Below, piece after piece: positions 4,586 through 5,256 of a DNA stretch of 5,256 nucleotides. The position numbers and the translations under genes are program-made. Under the pieces are notes generated by a model, which saw only the letters and a program-made list of their open reading frames with translations, was not told the DNA's origin and made no database searches. The DNA comes from an uncultured Armatimonadota bacterium (GTDB lineage: Bacteria; Armatimonadota; Armatimonadia; Armatimonadales; Armatimonadaceae): NCBI GenBank assembly GCA_903924445.1, contig CAIYBQ010000255.1:1-5256 (forward strand), read 5' to 3'. Numbering within the stretch: position 1 is the stretch's first letter; every line of letters starts with the position of its first letter.

Positions 4586-5256
4586 ATGCACAAATCCAGC
4601 ATCACCGCAGGGCTCACCGTGGCACTCCTGTCTGCATTTCAAACATCCACCTTGGCACAGACAACCGCAACCTACCCCCTAACCCCACGTGTACTCCAGC
4701 TCATCGGGAAGCTGACACTGGATGAAAAACTCTCCCTCGTCCGCGGTGGCGTTGATCCAAATAACCTCGGACAGGCTGGCTACATCCCCGGTGTGCAGCG
4801 CCTTGGTATCGGGCCGCTCCGCCTCACCGATGGCCCAGCAGGGATTCGGGTAGGCAAACCCGCAACCGCGATGCCGGCTCCCGTTGCAATGGCAGCCACG
4901 TTCAACCCCGAAACCGCAAAGCGCTTCGGTGCCACCGTTGGCAAGGAAGGACGCGCTCTCGGCCAGGATGTCCTCCTCTCCCCGATGGTCAACATCGTGA
5001 GACAACCCGGCGCCGGACGTAACTTCGAGACCCTCGGTGAAGATCCACTCCTCGCCGCCTCCCTTGTGTCCGCACAGGTCAAAGGCGTTCAGGCAAATGG
5101 CCTCATCGCCACCGTCAAACACTTCGCCGCGAATAACTTCGAACAGGGCCGGATGGGTGTAAATGTCATCATCGATGAACGGACACTAAACGAAATCTAC
5201 CTACCCGCGTTTACCGCAGCGGTTAATGCTGGCGCTGGTTCTGTGATGGGAGCCTA
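4586..5256 (+). CDS. Secreted glycoside hydrolase family 3 (beta-glucosidase-like), N-terminal part
   Basis: The frame opens at ATG 4586 and is still open at the window edge (223 full codons). Residues 1-24 look like a Sec signal peptide ending STLA, with probable cleavage before Gln25, so the enzyme acts in the periplasm or outside. The GH3 N-terminal barrel follows: LTLDEKLSLVRGG (43-55), the sugar-binding LTDGPAGIR (80-88), GRNFETLGEDP (144-154), TVKHFAANNFE (176-186) and ERTLNEIYLPAF (198-209), reaching SVMGA at the edge. The Asp, Arg, Lys and His in these motifs contact the substrate in family members. The nucleophile Asp and the acid/base Glu lie downstream, outside the window, so activity cannot be confirmed. 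The family usually removes non-reducing beta-glucosyl (or xylosyl) residues. The gene has its own promoter after the lipoprotein terminator. An out-of-frame ATG at 4581 lies just before the start. Confidence 0.92.
   Translation, partial: MHKSSITAGLTVALLSAFQTSTLAQTTATYPLTPRVLQLIGKLTLDEKLSLVRGGVDPNNLGQAGYIPGVQRLGIGPLRLTDGPAGIRVGKPATAMPAPVAMAATFNPETAKRFGATVGKEGRALGQDVLLSPMVNIVRQPGAGRNFETLGEDPLLAASLVSAQVKGVQANGLIATVKHFAANNFEQGRMGVNVIIDERTLNEIYLPAFTAAVNAGAGSVMGA

Noticed and set aside
4679..5122. Minus-strand frames opposite the GH3 gene, one rich in Gly, Cys and Asp
   Set aside because: The plus strand carries unmistakable GH3 motifs through the whole stretch; the reverse frames have no domain features.

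Overview
The window looks like ordinary bacterial chromosome, compactly packed and moderately GC-rich by eye. The mix of genes (MnmA, a YtxH-type protein, an AI-2E-family permease, a secreted GH3 glycosidase, a GCGGG-type lipoprotein and an S9-like alpha/beta hydrolase) would suit a heterotrophic Gram-negative or diderm soil bacterium. Acidobacteriota (Terriglobia-like) is my best guess, but it rests on overall impression, not on a marker gene. I see no mobile element, CRISPR array, rRNA or tRNA.

Layout. Positions 1-181 (+) hold the C-terminal end of an alpha/beta hydrolase. It converges on a four-gene minus-strand cluster that reads from 3465 down to 219: mnmA (tRNA 2-thiouridylase), a small YtxH-family membrane protein, an AI-2E-family permease and a zinc-ribbon membrane protein of unknown function. 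Gaps within the cluster are 49 nt, about 34 nt and a 1-nt stop/start overlap, so it is probably one transcript. A 220-bp divergent intergenic region (3466-3685) separates mnmA from a plus-strand lipoprotein of unknown function (3686-4411). That gene ends at a strong rho-independent-type hairpin (4434-4462). A separate plus-strand promoter then drives a secreted GH3 beta-glucosidase-like enzyme (4586 to the window edge, truncated).

How the genes work together. The thiolase supplies s2U34 in tRNA, while the three genes downstream encode membrane-associated proteins with no obvious link to tRNA modification. That makes the cluster a transcriptional association rather than an evident pathway. The hydrolase and GH3 at the two ends suggest a lifestyle of degrading peptides, esters and glycans, but they are separate units.

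The most notable non-coding signal concerns translation starts. In mnmA and GH3 a good -10 hexamer sits only 8 and 6 nt before the ATG, with no Shine-Dalgarno, which predicts essentially leaderless mRNAs. The lipoprotein and YtxH genes instead carry textbook Shine-Dalgarno sequences. I do not see convincing evidence of a wholly new multi-gene system. The best candidates for something undescribed are the zinc-ribbon membrane protein and the orphan lipoprotein.
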